Positions 1-12,412 of a stretch of DNA of 64,000 nucleotides are shown in pieces; within the stretch, counting starts at the first letter, position 1, and every line of letters begins with the position of its first letter. The stretch spans positions 97,427,501 to 97,491,500 of the forward strand of contig NC_133026.1 in NCBI RefSeq assembly GCF_048771995.1. Direction: 5' to 3'. Made by a program: the position numbers and the translations under genes. The notes under the pieces are model-generated. The model did not search any database and had not been told where the DNA came from. It was given only the letters and a program-made list of their open reading frames with translations. The stretch comes from Taeniopygia guttata (taxonomy: Eukaryota > Chordata > Aves > Passeriformes > Estrildidae).

Positions 1-215
1 TGAAGTCTCAGGCTGCATAGTTTGAATTATTTTGAAATTTTATCAAAGGTTGATGTTTTAGGTGCTAAATTCAATAATTCATCTTACATTCAAATGCATA
101 CCTAGATGCATGTGAGAGAGAAAGAGAGACCTTCTTATTTGCAGTGACATGTTTACAGAAACCAATGATTTTTTCTTAAATTTTTCTTGCATGAGAAGTG
201 TTATAAACGAAAAAT
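1..215. other. AT-rich sequence, nothing recognised
   Basis: This edge segment is AT-rich with a short GA-rich stretch near position 112-130. I see no gene, repeat family or RNA in it. Confidence 0.5.
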
Positions 216-690
216 TGTCCAGCCAAATTAAAAATGAAATAAAAAGAATTTTATTTATGATTAAAATCTATCTCGCCAGCCACAAGGAAAAAGGCAGTGC
301 CGAGCCTGGGATTGGCACTGGGTGAGTGACCGCCAGGATGCCTCACAGCAGAGGTTCCTCTAGACACCTACATCTCCCTCTTGGATCCCGCGGTTCTTAT
401 AGGAAATTTTGTGCCCGGGGAGAGGATTTCAGCCATCCGCCTATTCTTTTCATTCAGAGTTCCCCATATTCATAAAGTTATTTTCTCTAGATCAAGTCCA
501 AACAATCCAAGTCTATGTGTGGACGATCTTGCTGATGAAGTTACAGGAACTGTGGCTTTCAGATGTATCAGCCTGGAGGTCTCCAGAGATTTCGATCTGA
601 GTCGTTACCGGGATGATCAGCTTCCAGGTGTCCTGGTATCAGAACAGCCCATCTCCGGGCAAGCCACATGTATTAGATTGTAAATGAGAC
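216..690 (-). mobile_element. Possible old LTR (minus strand), CpG-bearing block
   Basis: This block is clearly richer in GC and CpG than its surroundings. Read on the minus strand it has the order expected of a retroviral LTR. It would begin with TGTC at about 690, carry a TATA-like TATAAGAACC (plus positions 392-401), and reach an AATAAA signal about 140 bp downstream (plus positions 250-255). A CA-type end near 216 is possible. The plus strand has a 100-codon open frame (381-683) that I do not recognise and regard as chance. No target-site duplication is obvious and I do not recognise the LTR family. It could instead be an exon or promoter of a non-coding transcript. The boundaries are guesses. 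Confidence 0.28.
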
Positions 691-699
691 ATTGTTTGG

Positions 700-2707
700 T
701 TTAGGTGGAACCCGAGTGTGGGGGGGTGGGGGTGGCTGGCTGCAGCATCAGCTTGTGTTTTTACATTAAACTAAGCATTTTATATAGCGAACCATATCTA
801 ATATAACAACATTTAAGAGGTGCAAATATAACCATCTATATTAGAAGGAAAGCAGCCTCTCTAGAATGTAGGATCAATGTACTTGAAATGCTAAGTAGAT
901 GCTTAGAGCGGAACATGACAAAATATAATCTCTGCAGCATCCATTGGATTCTAGCTGTGCTGCCTGGACTAATGCTGCAGGTGCCTGAAAAATGTGGCAC
1001 AGCTGACAGAAGGCCACTTCACAGTGATGTGATTGGATTATTTTGAAAGCTCTTTTGCAAGCTTAGTTTGCTTGAAATGAAGCAGGTGAGTTAATCCTTT
1101 CCATCCCAGATCTCTCTCTACCAGCGATGTAGCTGATAAAGGCTTCAGGCCTTATCAAGCTCAAGTAGGATTATCTCTTCCACTTTTAAATTAAGCATGT
1201 CTTAACATGTTTTAAGCAAATAGTTTCACAAGTCAGGCAGAATATGATTATCTCTAACATCTAAAATAATCTAGTTCCTTAGAATTTCCCTCTCTGCCCT
1301 CCCTGCAAAGACCTTGAGACGGAAATTAACTGCAGGTTCACATTCTGAGGAGCACAGTATCTTCATCAGCTTGAAGCTGGGAAAGTTGCAGCCTGAAATC
1401 AGAGCTTCCCCTGGAAAAACTATGCAAAATGTACCCCAAGTTACAAATTATTTAAAAATGGATTTGTATTATTGTTTAGTTGTTAATAAAAGAAAGAAGA
1501 AAGAAAAGAATGAAAGTGCTATCCTACAGGCAGCAGACAGATTGTACATTGTGCATGTACAATGCACATTTATGTGTACATTGTACACATGTATGTTCAT
1601 ATGTAAAATATACACATACAGTATACATTGAATGTACATTGAATACATGAATATTGATTGTTTATAATACTTACACAGATAGTTTTACAGACACAAGTAT
1701 CATTTCATCCCTAAACATAGCAATCAGCCCCAGGGACAATGGAAACAAACTCCAGGTAAGACTGGAAAATACTTTTTTTTAAAAAAAATTTGAGGCGTTA
1801 AGGCTGCTCAGAATTGAGATCCTCATTAAGTGCCCCACTTCCTGTAAAAAATCTATTCCTGTAGTTAAAAATTAACTTTTAGGAAATATTTCATATGACA
1901 ATTTCTAGGAACAGATTGTGCTTTCAGTACTGTATATTGTATGATATGTGCTGGGTGTGATTTCCAGAGGTATTTTGGTTGTAATGAAATTAAAGTCAGT
2001 ATGGATTTATGGAAGCAAGAAAGAAGAATTTGACATTATATGATATTCTATTGCATTAAGGCTGTAATGCAATTAATATGTCCTGTAATAAAGACAAAGA
2101 TTCATTTGTTGCCATTCCAAGAAAAAGCCCCTTCTGGATTAAAAACCTGCTCTGAAATATGTAACAGATGGTAATAGTATGAAATTCACTACAAAAACAA
2201 CATTATTTTCTCTATAATTAGTTGTATAAATGAATCATATTCAATTTTGAATAAATACACCAGCAGCTGTAGCTCTGTATATAACATAGTTTTACATTCA
2301 ACTTATACAGGCATTATGGGGACAAGAAATTTCCGGATAATTTTATTTAGAATAACTAAGAAGTCAAAAGCATTTAAAAAAAGAAATTGAATCAACTAAG
2401 TGTTTTTTCTAAGGGAAATAAAATATTATTATTTTTGGATAGGCTTTTTATTTTTCTTAAACAAAACTATTTATTTGTGGTCTAGCTCTAGTTTCATTCT
2501 TTGTTGTGTCAGCCTTTAGTTTTGATGCTGATGATTAATTAAACTACACTGAAATATAATTAGAATGAGCTAGAAATAAAATACAAATATCAATATTTTT
2601 TCAAAAATGTCAGTGTATTAAGCATAGAAATCTGGTGTATAAAAAGGGCTATTTTAACAAAATAGAATGTGTAAAATTACATGTATCAATATAAAGAAAT
2701 ATACATG

Positions 2708-2710
<3 letters not shown>
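700..2710. other. Non-coding sequence with a possible conserved element and hairpins
   Basis: No gene is seen. The part at about 940-1170 is non-repetitive and less AT-rich than its flanks, and could be a conserved regulatory element. TGTAC-type inverted repeats lie at 1541-1590. The rest is AT-rich and featureless. A 105-codon frame at 1314-1631 has no recognisable domain and ends in the TGTAC-rich repeat, so it is probably fortuitous. Confidence 0.45.
1541..1590. repeat. Two adjacent TGTAC-type inverted repeats
   Basis: The first inverted repeat has 9-bp arms (ATTGTACAT at 1541-1549, complement at 1555-1563) around a 5-nt spacer. The second has 8-bp arms (ATGTGTAC at 1572-1579, complement at 1583-1590) around a 3-nt spacer. 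Further TGTACATTG-like words continue to about 1642. This looks like a degenerate, locally amplified alternating purine-pyrimidine repeat. Confidence 0.6.
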
Positions 2711-2749
<39 letters not shown>

Positions 2750-2780
2750 GGTGTGTGTGTGGGTGTGTGGGTGTGTGTAT
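2711..2780. repeat. Compound (TA)n(TG)n microsatellite
   Basis: About 26 bp of pure TA dinucleotide passes into a TG tract interrupted by GGG. Both parts are alternating purine-pyrimidine and are expected to vary in length between individuals. An open frame on the minus strand of His-Thr and Ile-Tyr repeats is a by-product. Confidence 0.95.
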
Positions 2781-2989
2781 GATTGTATGTAAAAAAACCA
2801 CACATGCACAAATGTGACATTGACTTTAAAATTTTAAAAAATTTATATATTTTAAAATGTTTATTGCCATTTTCTTGTTTGACTGAATTGTGCAAATTAC
2901 TTCCCTGTAAATTTCAATGTAAAACGGCACCAATATATAATCTGATTCATGATTGCATTCATAAACCAATGGAAATATCTAGTTTGGGT

Positions 2990-3165
2990 GGGAGATCTTG
3001 AGGTCATCCTGCTGTAGATCTGGTTCAAAGCAGGAGCAGGTTGACCAGAGCTGTGTCTAACCAAGTTTTTAAAATCCCTGAGGAAAGAGACTCCACAACC
3101 TCAGTGAATCCTGCTGGTATTTAACAATCTCCCACAGAGTTGAAGACAATTAATTGAAAACTGAT
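2990..3165 (-). mobile_element. CR1 LINE 3' fragment, old and truncated
   Basis: On the plus strand the segment begins with a GAGGTCATCCTGC block. It continues through a diverged 'caaagcaggagcaggttga' stretch, then an 'agactccacaacctcagtg' block. These are reverse-complement counterparts of the conserved 3' region of avian CR1 elements, so the element lies on the minus strand. It is heavily diverged, lacks ORF2, and its outer boundaries are approximate. CR1 copies are typically 5'-truncated and make no target-site duplication. Confidence 0.75.
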
Positions 3166-5204
3166 TGTTATAAAGATCTTAGGAATGCTGAGAGAGTCCT
3201 CTGGGGGGGAGGGGCTGTTTGTTTGTTTTTACATAATTGGAAAAACTGAAAAACACATTCATCTTGAAATTAAGGGGAATTGCTGAGAAATTACCCATGC
3301 AAACAAAATCAATTCTCATTTAGAAGTGTGATGCAAATTATTATAGCATGCTGGGATCATCATCACAAACTGAAATGAATACAGAATCTGTTATTAAAAA
3401 TTAAAAATGTCAAACTGATTATAACTCAGCAGCAATATAGTGCACATTTGTAAGCAGTATTGAAGGAGAAAAAACTCTAAAGAATGACTAAATGAAGTTG
3501 GAAGGCAAGTGCTATCATAATTATCACTTCTTTTAATTAGATGATTTATGTTTTAGCCATTAACCGTTCATTGCAAAAAACTAGATACATAGATGTTCTT
3601 CCTAGTAATGTGCAGTGTCAAAACAAAAACAATTCTTTTCTTTAGTTGCTAAATTGTTGTAGTTTTTACATATCTACAATATAACTCAATTAGAGAAACA
3701 ACTCATCTTCAATTTTCCTAACAAGTTCTCAGAAATTCTTCACAGGTGGGGATTGCATTCATGCGTTTGCAAGAAGCACCTGGCAGGTTGACTAATAAAT
3801 GTCTAGTATGATTTTTGCAATTATATAATTTAAATAATTCTAAGACATCCTTTAGTACACGTAATAATAAAGTTGCTACCGTTAAGAAAAAGACAATTTC
3901 TCACAACTAATTTTTAGATTTTTTGCCAGATATGAAATCCATTCAAGGGTTTTCAAGGGTGTAAGGGACTGCTGTACTTAACCAAAGGGATGTGGCTTTT
4001 AGAAGCAGTAATTAGAGAACAATCTCCCTTTCTTCTCAGGATAAGTATTTGTCAGTTAAAGACAAACTTCAAGAAAAAAGGTAAAGTATGTAAAAGAATG
4101 TAAGGATAGAGATGGAGAAAAGCAGTCTTGTGTCAGTGGATAATGATTAGCTGCTTGTTCTTCTAATAAGGCTTATTGTTATGTCCTAAAACTTTCTAAT
4201 GAAATGCCAATAAGCATTTAAAGTATCAGTGCTCTTTATTGCACTGTCAGCAAAATTGCTTTGCACTCACATACTGGCATTTTCTGCAATGCACATTATA
4301 ATAATTTCATTAGTGCTGGATTTCAATCTATCACATTGGATATATTTTTTTGCTATTGAAGTTGATTTTGGAGTAGCATCCTCTGTTGATGGACTACCAC
4401 TATCTTTTAAACTTCAATTTCTATATTTCTACTAAATATTTGAAGGCATCTATAATTTTCTTTTTCTTTCTTTTCTTTTTATTTTGTGCTGAAACATAAA
4501 TCAGCTAAAAACGAAGGCTTGACTTTTAGACAAGTAAATCTAGCACATCACCATGTGGTTGTTGAATCCAGTTGGCAAAACCTTGCTTCAATAGCTTGAA
4601 AATCTTGATATGCAGTTAAACTACTGCCCTGGAAAGCTTCAAGTGGAATGGAAACTCCATTCAAGTCTATGGCTATTCCAGCAGTGACTTAAGTAGGTGT
4701 CAGGATTTCTAATACATATCTTGCAGCTGATTTCTCTTAGAGAATGATAAGGAGGTTAAGCAATGCTGTACTATGGGGATTTAAGAGATGCTCCTGAGGG
4801 ACTATGTGGTTTTATGCCCTCAATATATCATACCATCTATCCAGAGCAGTAGGCATAAGCTTCAGTTCATTTACATATCCTGTTCTGAAATATATGATGG
4901 GTGTACATGGGAATAGGCTTATGAAATCAAATTATTTTTCACTTCAGATTTTCAAACTATATGCAACACATTCAATGAATATAGCAATTTTTCCAAGTTA
5001 AAATACTGTTTCCAGACAATTGAAAGAGATGGAAATTGGTATCACCCCTTGAATTACTGTTCCTCTCTTCATCATGCTTGTTAAAGTATGACAGAATACT
5101 GCAAAGAATCTGGGCAAACTGGCCTAATCTCCAGTTTTCTCTATTATATTTAGCTATTATTCTCTAATAGCTTTCACAAAGGTTTTGTAAGTGTCTTTAA
5201 ATAT
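3166..5204. other. AT-rich non-coding sequence, nothing recognised
   Basis: No gene, RNA or repeat family is recognised here. There is a G run at 3204-3211. The short open frames (up to 68 codons) have no recognisable content. Confidence 0.5.
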
Positions 5205-5480
5205 AGTAGATATTTTTCCTTCACTACTCCCTCTGGGAGTCTGTTCCATCGTTTGACTCTTCTAATAGTTAGCAATCTCCTAATTTCCAGTCTAAATTAA
5301 TTTATTGCCAATTGCCAACATTGTCCATTAGTTTAAAAAGTTCTGTTTCCTCCTGGGCATTTTACTACCCTGCTCATTCCTGGAGTATTTATAGAGAGCA
5401 ATAATGTCTGTTCCCATTATTTGTTTGAGTATTTGCTTTTTTAAGTGTGCTGTAAATCACAGTGTTGCTGTTGCTCCCTG
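5205..5480 (-). mobile_element. Ancient CR1-like LINE 3' fragment
   Basis: The plus strand shows 'ctgggagtctgttccatc' followed by a diverged 'cctaatttccagtctaaat' block, then 'ctgttcccattatttg' further on. These resemble the reverse complement of the ORF2 end and 3' UTR of older CR1 subfamilies shared by birds and other sauropsids. Divergence is high, so both boundaries and the subfamily are uncertain. No coding capacity remains. Confidence 0.55.
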
Positions 5481-7775
5481 ATTAGATTGCTGAACTTCTT
5501 GAAAGCAGGAGGAGGGCTATTTAAACCAGTTAAAAATGTTTGCATTGATACCTGGGGAATGACCCTGTAGGCAAATATCTATTTGTATGCAGTGCATTGA
5601 GCCTGAATGTGATTCTACTCATTTTATGGATTTTAATCTCAGCAGCAGCTTCATACGTAAAGAATGACACTTGCCACGTTGCAACAATACTTGAAATGGA
5701 AAGCTTTTTGCAGCAACCAGCCTACCTCAGTGGCTACCTTTGCTGGCACAGAAGTAGGGCAGGGAAGGAGAGGGAAAGAAAGATAAAGGATACTATTTAG
5801 CTGACTTTAAAAACTATCCATTACCATGATCTGTTTCAGTGCATTTTAGTTGCTTTTAATAGTTTTAACTCTTTTCTGAATGAGTATTTTCCCACTATAA
5901 ACCTACAATTCATTGATCTCTGTACAAAGAGACACCTGTTTGATCTATGTCTAATGAAATCTTACCTAAACCTTTAAAGCAAACTATTGATTGAACAATT
6001 ATACTTCATTTATACTGATGTGTTATCTGTTCCCCGATACAGTCCTCTGTTTCTTTATCCGACATTCTATAGACCCTCGTTATAACTCTGTTTATAAGAA
6101 CTGACATGTTTAGACTGTAAATCAATTTCCCATTTTCCTTGTATTGGAGAAATTTCTCTTCAGTAGGATTTCCTCTCTCAAGGGACAGATTCAGTGTAGC
6201 ACTTACATTTAATTGACCCACCAGGTTTGCTATTGAAGTCCTTGCCTAAGTTGTCCAGGTGAAATAATCTGCAGTATTCTTATTGCTGAAAAAGCTAATT
6301 CCATCTGAAATTAATGTTGAACTTTCTCACCTATAAAATAAAGAGGTATTAAGCTTATTTGTGTGATACTGAAATAATTTCCTGATTTAGGATAATTTTG
6401 AACTTGTACACTCTAACTGATATTTTTTTTTCAGCTCTTTGAAATGACTGGGACTAGTCACCTCCTTACAATTTAGGAGCATTTATATTTATAATTAAAT
6501 TTTTTTTTTTAAGTATGGTCATTAACATGTTAAGAGCACTACTTGGAAGAATTTGCAATCTCATTAAACTTTTGAAAGGAGACCAAGCAATCTTTACAGT
6601 CTAAATATTTCATAACAATATCCAAGATCTGCCAACGATCCCTCATTCCTATCCCAAGGCTTTTAAGACAGAAACATCCCAAGACTTTCTTCTCAGACTT
6701 ATGGGGAGAAAAACATGAAAGGATCATTTTTGTCATATTTTAGGTACCTGAAATCCATTATTACAAAAAGATCTGAGCTAAATCAAAAATACTTTGATAC
6801 CTTTTTGAACAGTGGGTCTTTTCACAATCATCTGCTCAGTCTGCACCAGCCTTGTAATGCCCTCTTCAGTTAAACCTTAAAGGAGCACAGAATCTGCTTA
6901 TGCAATTTTCAGTCCATAACTAAGCTTAACAACTTTCTTTTTATTATTGGTTATGTGAAACAAAAAAACCCCAAACAAACAAAATCCTGCCTAAATTTTT
7001 AATCATTTTAATTATTGAACATTTTCTGAATATAGATGTAAAAAATACATCTTTCATTTGTTTCCTATGTACAGCACTGTCATATGAAGGAAGAAAATGT
7101 TTTAGAATAAATGATTTATGGATTTTTACTACTTTTTGAGATCATGGTGTTCTTTGCAACTATTAATTCTTACTTGGATCAGTGTTATTTACCATCTTTG
7201 AAACAGCAGTACTTTAATTAGGACATCACAAGGTTTCTTCATTTCCAATGAGAATAAGTCTGAGTTTCTTCTTAGTTCTTCATGAGTGCAGTCTTAGAAG
7301 CTCGGTATCTGTTTGAATGTGCTCCACTGCATTAATGATGGCATGAAAGGTATGAATAAATATTAACATGGTTGGATCTAAGTATTTCAGCTTCAGATCA
7401 TTATTTCAAAGTCCTATAAACTGTTTGTAGTCACTACTGAGATTTTAAAATATATTTTCACTATACCCTCTGCAAAACCTACTGAGTGAGAATTCTCAGG
7501 TGGTCTTAAGTGAATGGAAGTGGAAGAATTAAATAAATACACCAATGTCTCTGTGGGAGTATGAATGCAGCACCTCAAATAAATTTTAATATTTGCAAAC
7601 TTATGAACTTAAAAAGAAAATATTAAATCTCAATGAATTATATATATATGTTATACCTATTGGAAGGTAGTACTTAGGAGTTTCTATGAGATTCATTTGG
7701 ATTGCAACAAAACTGAAGTCATAACTTTGAAATTCATCTTGCTTTCTCTGGAATTTTCTAATTGAAGTACAGATT

Positions 7776-7841
7776 GAAGGTTTCCATTTGTCAGTATAGG
7801 CTCCCTGAAGTTTTCCATTTGTCAGTATAGGCTCCCTGAAA
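7776..7841. repeat. 31-bp tandem duplication, two copies
   Basis: Two adjacent copies with period 31 (core CATTTGTCAGTATAGGCTCC) differ by one base (GAAGG versus GAAGT) and are followed by a 4-base partial third. The near identity indicates a recent duplication, probably by replication slippage. Confidence 0.95.
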
Positions 7842-10504
7842 TAAACAGTTGGGTTCAAAACAATATTTAGGCTTCTTAAAATCAAAATTGGAAAATCAAT
7901 GTGACATCATTCCTTTGCATTGTGGGATGCCTCTGTAGTAGAAATTTCAAAATGAAGAATGCATGTGAAGATGTCTGATGTTTAAAAAAGGAGAAAAAAT
8001 TTCTATGTAAAAGAAGTTAAATTATACTGAAGAGAAAAAAATAATAACCTGTTTTTGTTTCATCATTGTTGGTATCTGGTGCTTTTTTCTTGTGTTTTGT
8101 CCTATTTTTCTTGAAGTAAGTTTTGAAAACAAACAAAAAAATAAGAATAAAGAGGTGAAAGTGTTTATGTTAACATAGATAAGTCAGACAAAGATTAGTT
8201 AAATTTCAAGATATCAGTGACAAGAGTCACCAAGTACAAAATAACTTGGACTTATTTCCACTTAGATATACTTGCAAATTTGGAACATTTCAACTTCTAT
8301 GAGTGCTGCAATAGAGAATCTTTCTTCTCCATGTACAGAGTAGAGTAGTTGTACTATAGATGAAGCAAAAAAAACTTCCTGTTGCCATGAAACAAAACAG
8401 CTAGACATGTTAGATTAAAATTAATGAAGTTTATGAAAATTGTATAAAGAAATTTATTAAAACAGAAGTTAAGGAAAATGTAACCATGAGTTAACTGTTA
8501 TAAATTATAATTTCATATTGCAGTGAATTTAAAGAGTTAATTTCAGAAGAGATTACCCACGGGTCTTGCATGCGTATGAACAGTTACTGCCTTCTGAAAT
8601 GAGAAGGAATGCTAAAACAGATGCAAAATAGAATTTATATGGGTATAAATAACAAGAACAAACTTCAACTATTTTGCCAGTTGAACCCCAGATTGCTTTC
8701 CCAGATACATATTAGAATTAAGAGAGGTCTTAGGCATAAGGAAAAAAAAAAAAATCACCACCAACAAAGAAACTATCAGCAGACTAAATGTTGCAGTCAC
8801 ATGATTTTTCCTAAATTCTTTCCTAAATCCTTAATCTCAGCAGCTGAAGCTCTGTCTCCTCATTATTTTTTCTAGCTTCCATGTAGCATGTGAATTATTC
8901 TTTTTGTACATCAGTAATATACAATTCCAGGCTTAAATAAAACCAATAAAGACAACCAATAAAAACAAAACAATGCAAAACAAAGGGGAAAATCTGTTCA
9001 CACAGCCTTAGAACCTGCTGCAAAAAGTAGAAAGTTAATACTGCTTAAGGAATACATGGTACTTCTACAGTTCTAAAAGGAAAATACATTGAGGTAACAC
9101 AATTGTAGTGCTGAGGTAATGTTATTATCCTGTTCATATTCTTTTCTCAACATCTGTTTGTATACAGTTTCAAGAACAGAACACAGAATTTCACCTTAAT
9201 GTGGTGTGCTCTTTCTTAAGCTCAACAAAATCACTTTTTTCTGCCTTCTGTTCTTTTCTACTGATTAAGGTGAAAAATGAGGAAAAAGAAGAAAACCAAA
9301 AATTAATTGAAAAACATGAGTGCAAGATAGATGAGAAGCATTAAAAATGAGGTGGATAATTCTGAGTGTGTGAACAGGGGCAAGGACTAAGAAGTGGTGG
9401 TAAAAATGATAAGAAGAAAGAAATATTTCTAAATTCATAGACATTAGGACTGACTGTTGCCTGTTCTAGCCTTCTAACGTTCTCCTACACACTAGATTAT
9501 AGATGGCTTTTCCTTAATTTTTGCAGGGGGTATGACTGTACCAAGACATCAGTTACCAATATACAGCTTTTCATCTTCATTTAATAGTGTTGATATTTCA
9601 ATCTTTTTTTTTTCTGTATTCAATGAAGGTTATAATTTTATATGTTGAATAGACTGGGATAAGTGGACATTCATAATTTTCCGACACTTTCGTTACACCC
9701 CTGAACTCAAAGGATGACAAATAATTCCACCTTCTATGATAAACTGAGGGCAAATATTTTAACTCCTCTTTTTGAAGGTGGTAGCCTTCACCATGGGATA
9801 ATTTTCAGGTTACTATTTGTTTAAAAAATGACATCTATTTTCAGGCATGTGTATCCATTACACACTAAAACCGGAACAAAAGTTAAGGCTTTCTCTATAC
9901 TGTTTGAATTTATTTTTTAAAAAATGAAATAAAAACTACCGCCTATGACACTTATTATGCTTCCATATGTAGCTCATTGTGTGAAGAGGAAAAAGGTAAA
10001 TTACAGATATGTTAAATGGAGATAACATTAATTATACAGGGAATGTCATAGGGTGAAGCCTATAAAAAAAGCATCATTTAAATAGGACCTTGGCTATATC
10101 TGCCCATCTCTATCTTGTTAAATTATTGTGCTGGGATCACTAACAGAGCACAGATGATTATTATGGAGAAGGTTTATCCTAAAGAGGTGGACTTTATCTA
10201 CCTTTCTCTAATAATTTAGGAAAGAAAGATGCATAGATAAAGTGCTAACAGCTTTTCATCCATGCAATACATCTAGGGTAGGGCCCCAGAAGATGGCAGT
10301 GACTTAATTATCAATAGGCAATTGACTTAGCATAAAGGACTTTGTATTTTTTGTCATGCAGTCTCCTTGTCACAACTGGACAGATGGGATTGGAAGAGAG
10401 TGTCCTGTTAAACTGGGGCAACACTGTTCTGAGTCAGCTTCCTGCTCCATCTTTAGACTCAGTCCTTTGCCTGGACTCAGTCCTCTGCCCTGGAGGAGGG
10501 CACA

Positions 10505-10580
10505 AAGAGATGTATATGCATATGTATATGCATATATGCTGTATATGTAAATGAAAAAAAAAAAAGCACAAAAAAAATCT
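10505..10580. repeat. ATGCATAT-type repeat followed by an A-rich tract
   Basis: Short overlapping TATGCATATG words at about 10511-10548 are followed by A runs interrupted by GC (10554-10578). This is simple-sequence DNA with no sign of a gene. Confidence 0.7.
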
Positions 10581-12375
10581 AATTTATGTAAGAGGTGTGC
10601 ACCAGGTTAACTATAAAGGGAAGTGGATTGGGACCTCCCACTCTCTTTTTCCTTTTTCTCTTTCACTTTCTATGTCTCAATGCCCCAACTCCAGACTACC
10701 CATGTGCAGTACCAATATGGCACCTTAAGGACTGGTGATATTTTTTGGTTTTTTTTTGTTCTGTCTCATTCTTTTCTGTATTTCTCTTCCCCCTTCCTTT
10801 GCCTGGGCAGATCACAGCCATAATTTTCAACCCCTTACTGAAGTCTGTTGCGGGAATGGGGGAAACGTAGATGTGTATTGTGGCTTTTTAGCCAGTACCT
10901 TTGAGGAGTTTGCTGTGAGAGTCAAGAACTTATAGAAGGGTACGATATTATTGCCACCATTATTGCAAAAATAAGAATTTGAGGGATTATTAGCTAATAC
11001 CTCTTAATTATAAAAAGTGGACTCGTTGCCAGAATTAAGGTGACAGTACAGTAGAATATAAGAGCTCCCCAACATGCATCTGGTGTCTTTGTTCAATCTG
11101 ATAAGAATTGATAACAAACATCACACTCCCTACCAATAGGTTGTGACACGACATGAGACTGGCCTTGGGTTGTGCCTCTGGTGGCTTACACAGCATTTTT
11201 AGAATAGAAAGCAATAAATAGTGAAGACAGTAGCTCTTTTTGAGGAAAGCACACCTATGAAAGTGTTCATCACTGCCAAAGACTGAACTCACTTTACCAT
11301 CCAGGGTTTGGACATCTCAGGCAGGTAGAACGTATGTCCTGTGCCCCTGAGACCATGGTGCTGGTCGCAGCTGGATTTGATACCTTGTCTGATGTGGGCA
11401 GCCTATGCAGACTTATGTGTGTTCATATATGAGCTAGAATAGGAATTGTTGTCTAACTCCTGTATTCATTCTACCTAGTAAATAAATCTTAGATTTTGTG
11501 TTACTGGGTTCCATCATACTTAACCTTCCCTTCAATTAATTACAAAATCTTGGCAGCACAATGACATTTTATTTACTTACTTCAGATCAGTTACTGTAAC
11601 TTGGAAATATATACACAAGTCCTGATTGCTCCCTTTTTATGATCTGTGTTTGGTCCTTACAACAGTTGATCAGCTACAGAGGTAAAATGCAATTCACAGA
11701 AAATGTCTCTGGGTGGGAGGAAGAACAGCTGATTTCCAGTGTGGTAAGAGTAATTAGTAGGGAAAAATAGAAAGTACAGGGAACAAGTTTGAATAGCTGT
11801 GGGTGGCAGAAGAGGGCTGTGAGGAGACAGGCATATTTCAAATAACCTGTAGTGTCTTCTAAAATTTCTGAGGAGGCAAGAAAACTCTCATTCCTGCTAC
11901 TAGGGAAGAAAAGGACGGGTAAGAGATGACAGATAACTTTAGAGAGATTTCTGCTGCTGCTAATTAAAAATGTAAGGACTATATTAACAAAGATGTAACC
12001 CACTCCCATTATCTGCTTTTGCATCTTCCCATGCTCTGCTTGAGAAGGAACTAGGATTTCCTGAGGAAGTATGGCAAGTGCTTATTCCACCTCTTTTGTA
12101 CAATTTTCTTGGAATTCTCATTGAAGTTATCCTATAAATGAGTGACTTTGGTTTTCAAAACTTATGTCCCTCCCCTGACACTCTCTCCACTTAATTGGAA
12201 TCTGCAAAGATATAGGTGCCTAAATTGTGAATCATCTGAATTCTAGAATAAATAATGAGTTATGATATTGACTGTTCGTAAATTAAAAACATTCAAGATA
12301 AGAGAAAAAACAAAGAAAGCCAACCTTGTGACACAAGTAAAATTGCTAAACCGGTATTAGTAACACCAGGACTTC

Positions 12376-12412
12376 AGAAAAAAGAAAAAAAAACAAAAAA
12401 AAAAAAAACCCA
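12376..12412. repeat. A-rich low-complexity tract
   Basis: Runs of A broken by single G and C bases, ending in 'acccaac'. No upstream polyadenylation signal or insertion boundary stands out. Confidence 0.8.
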
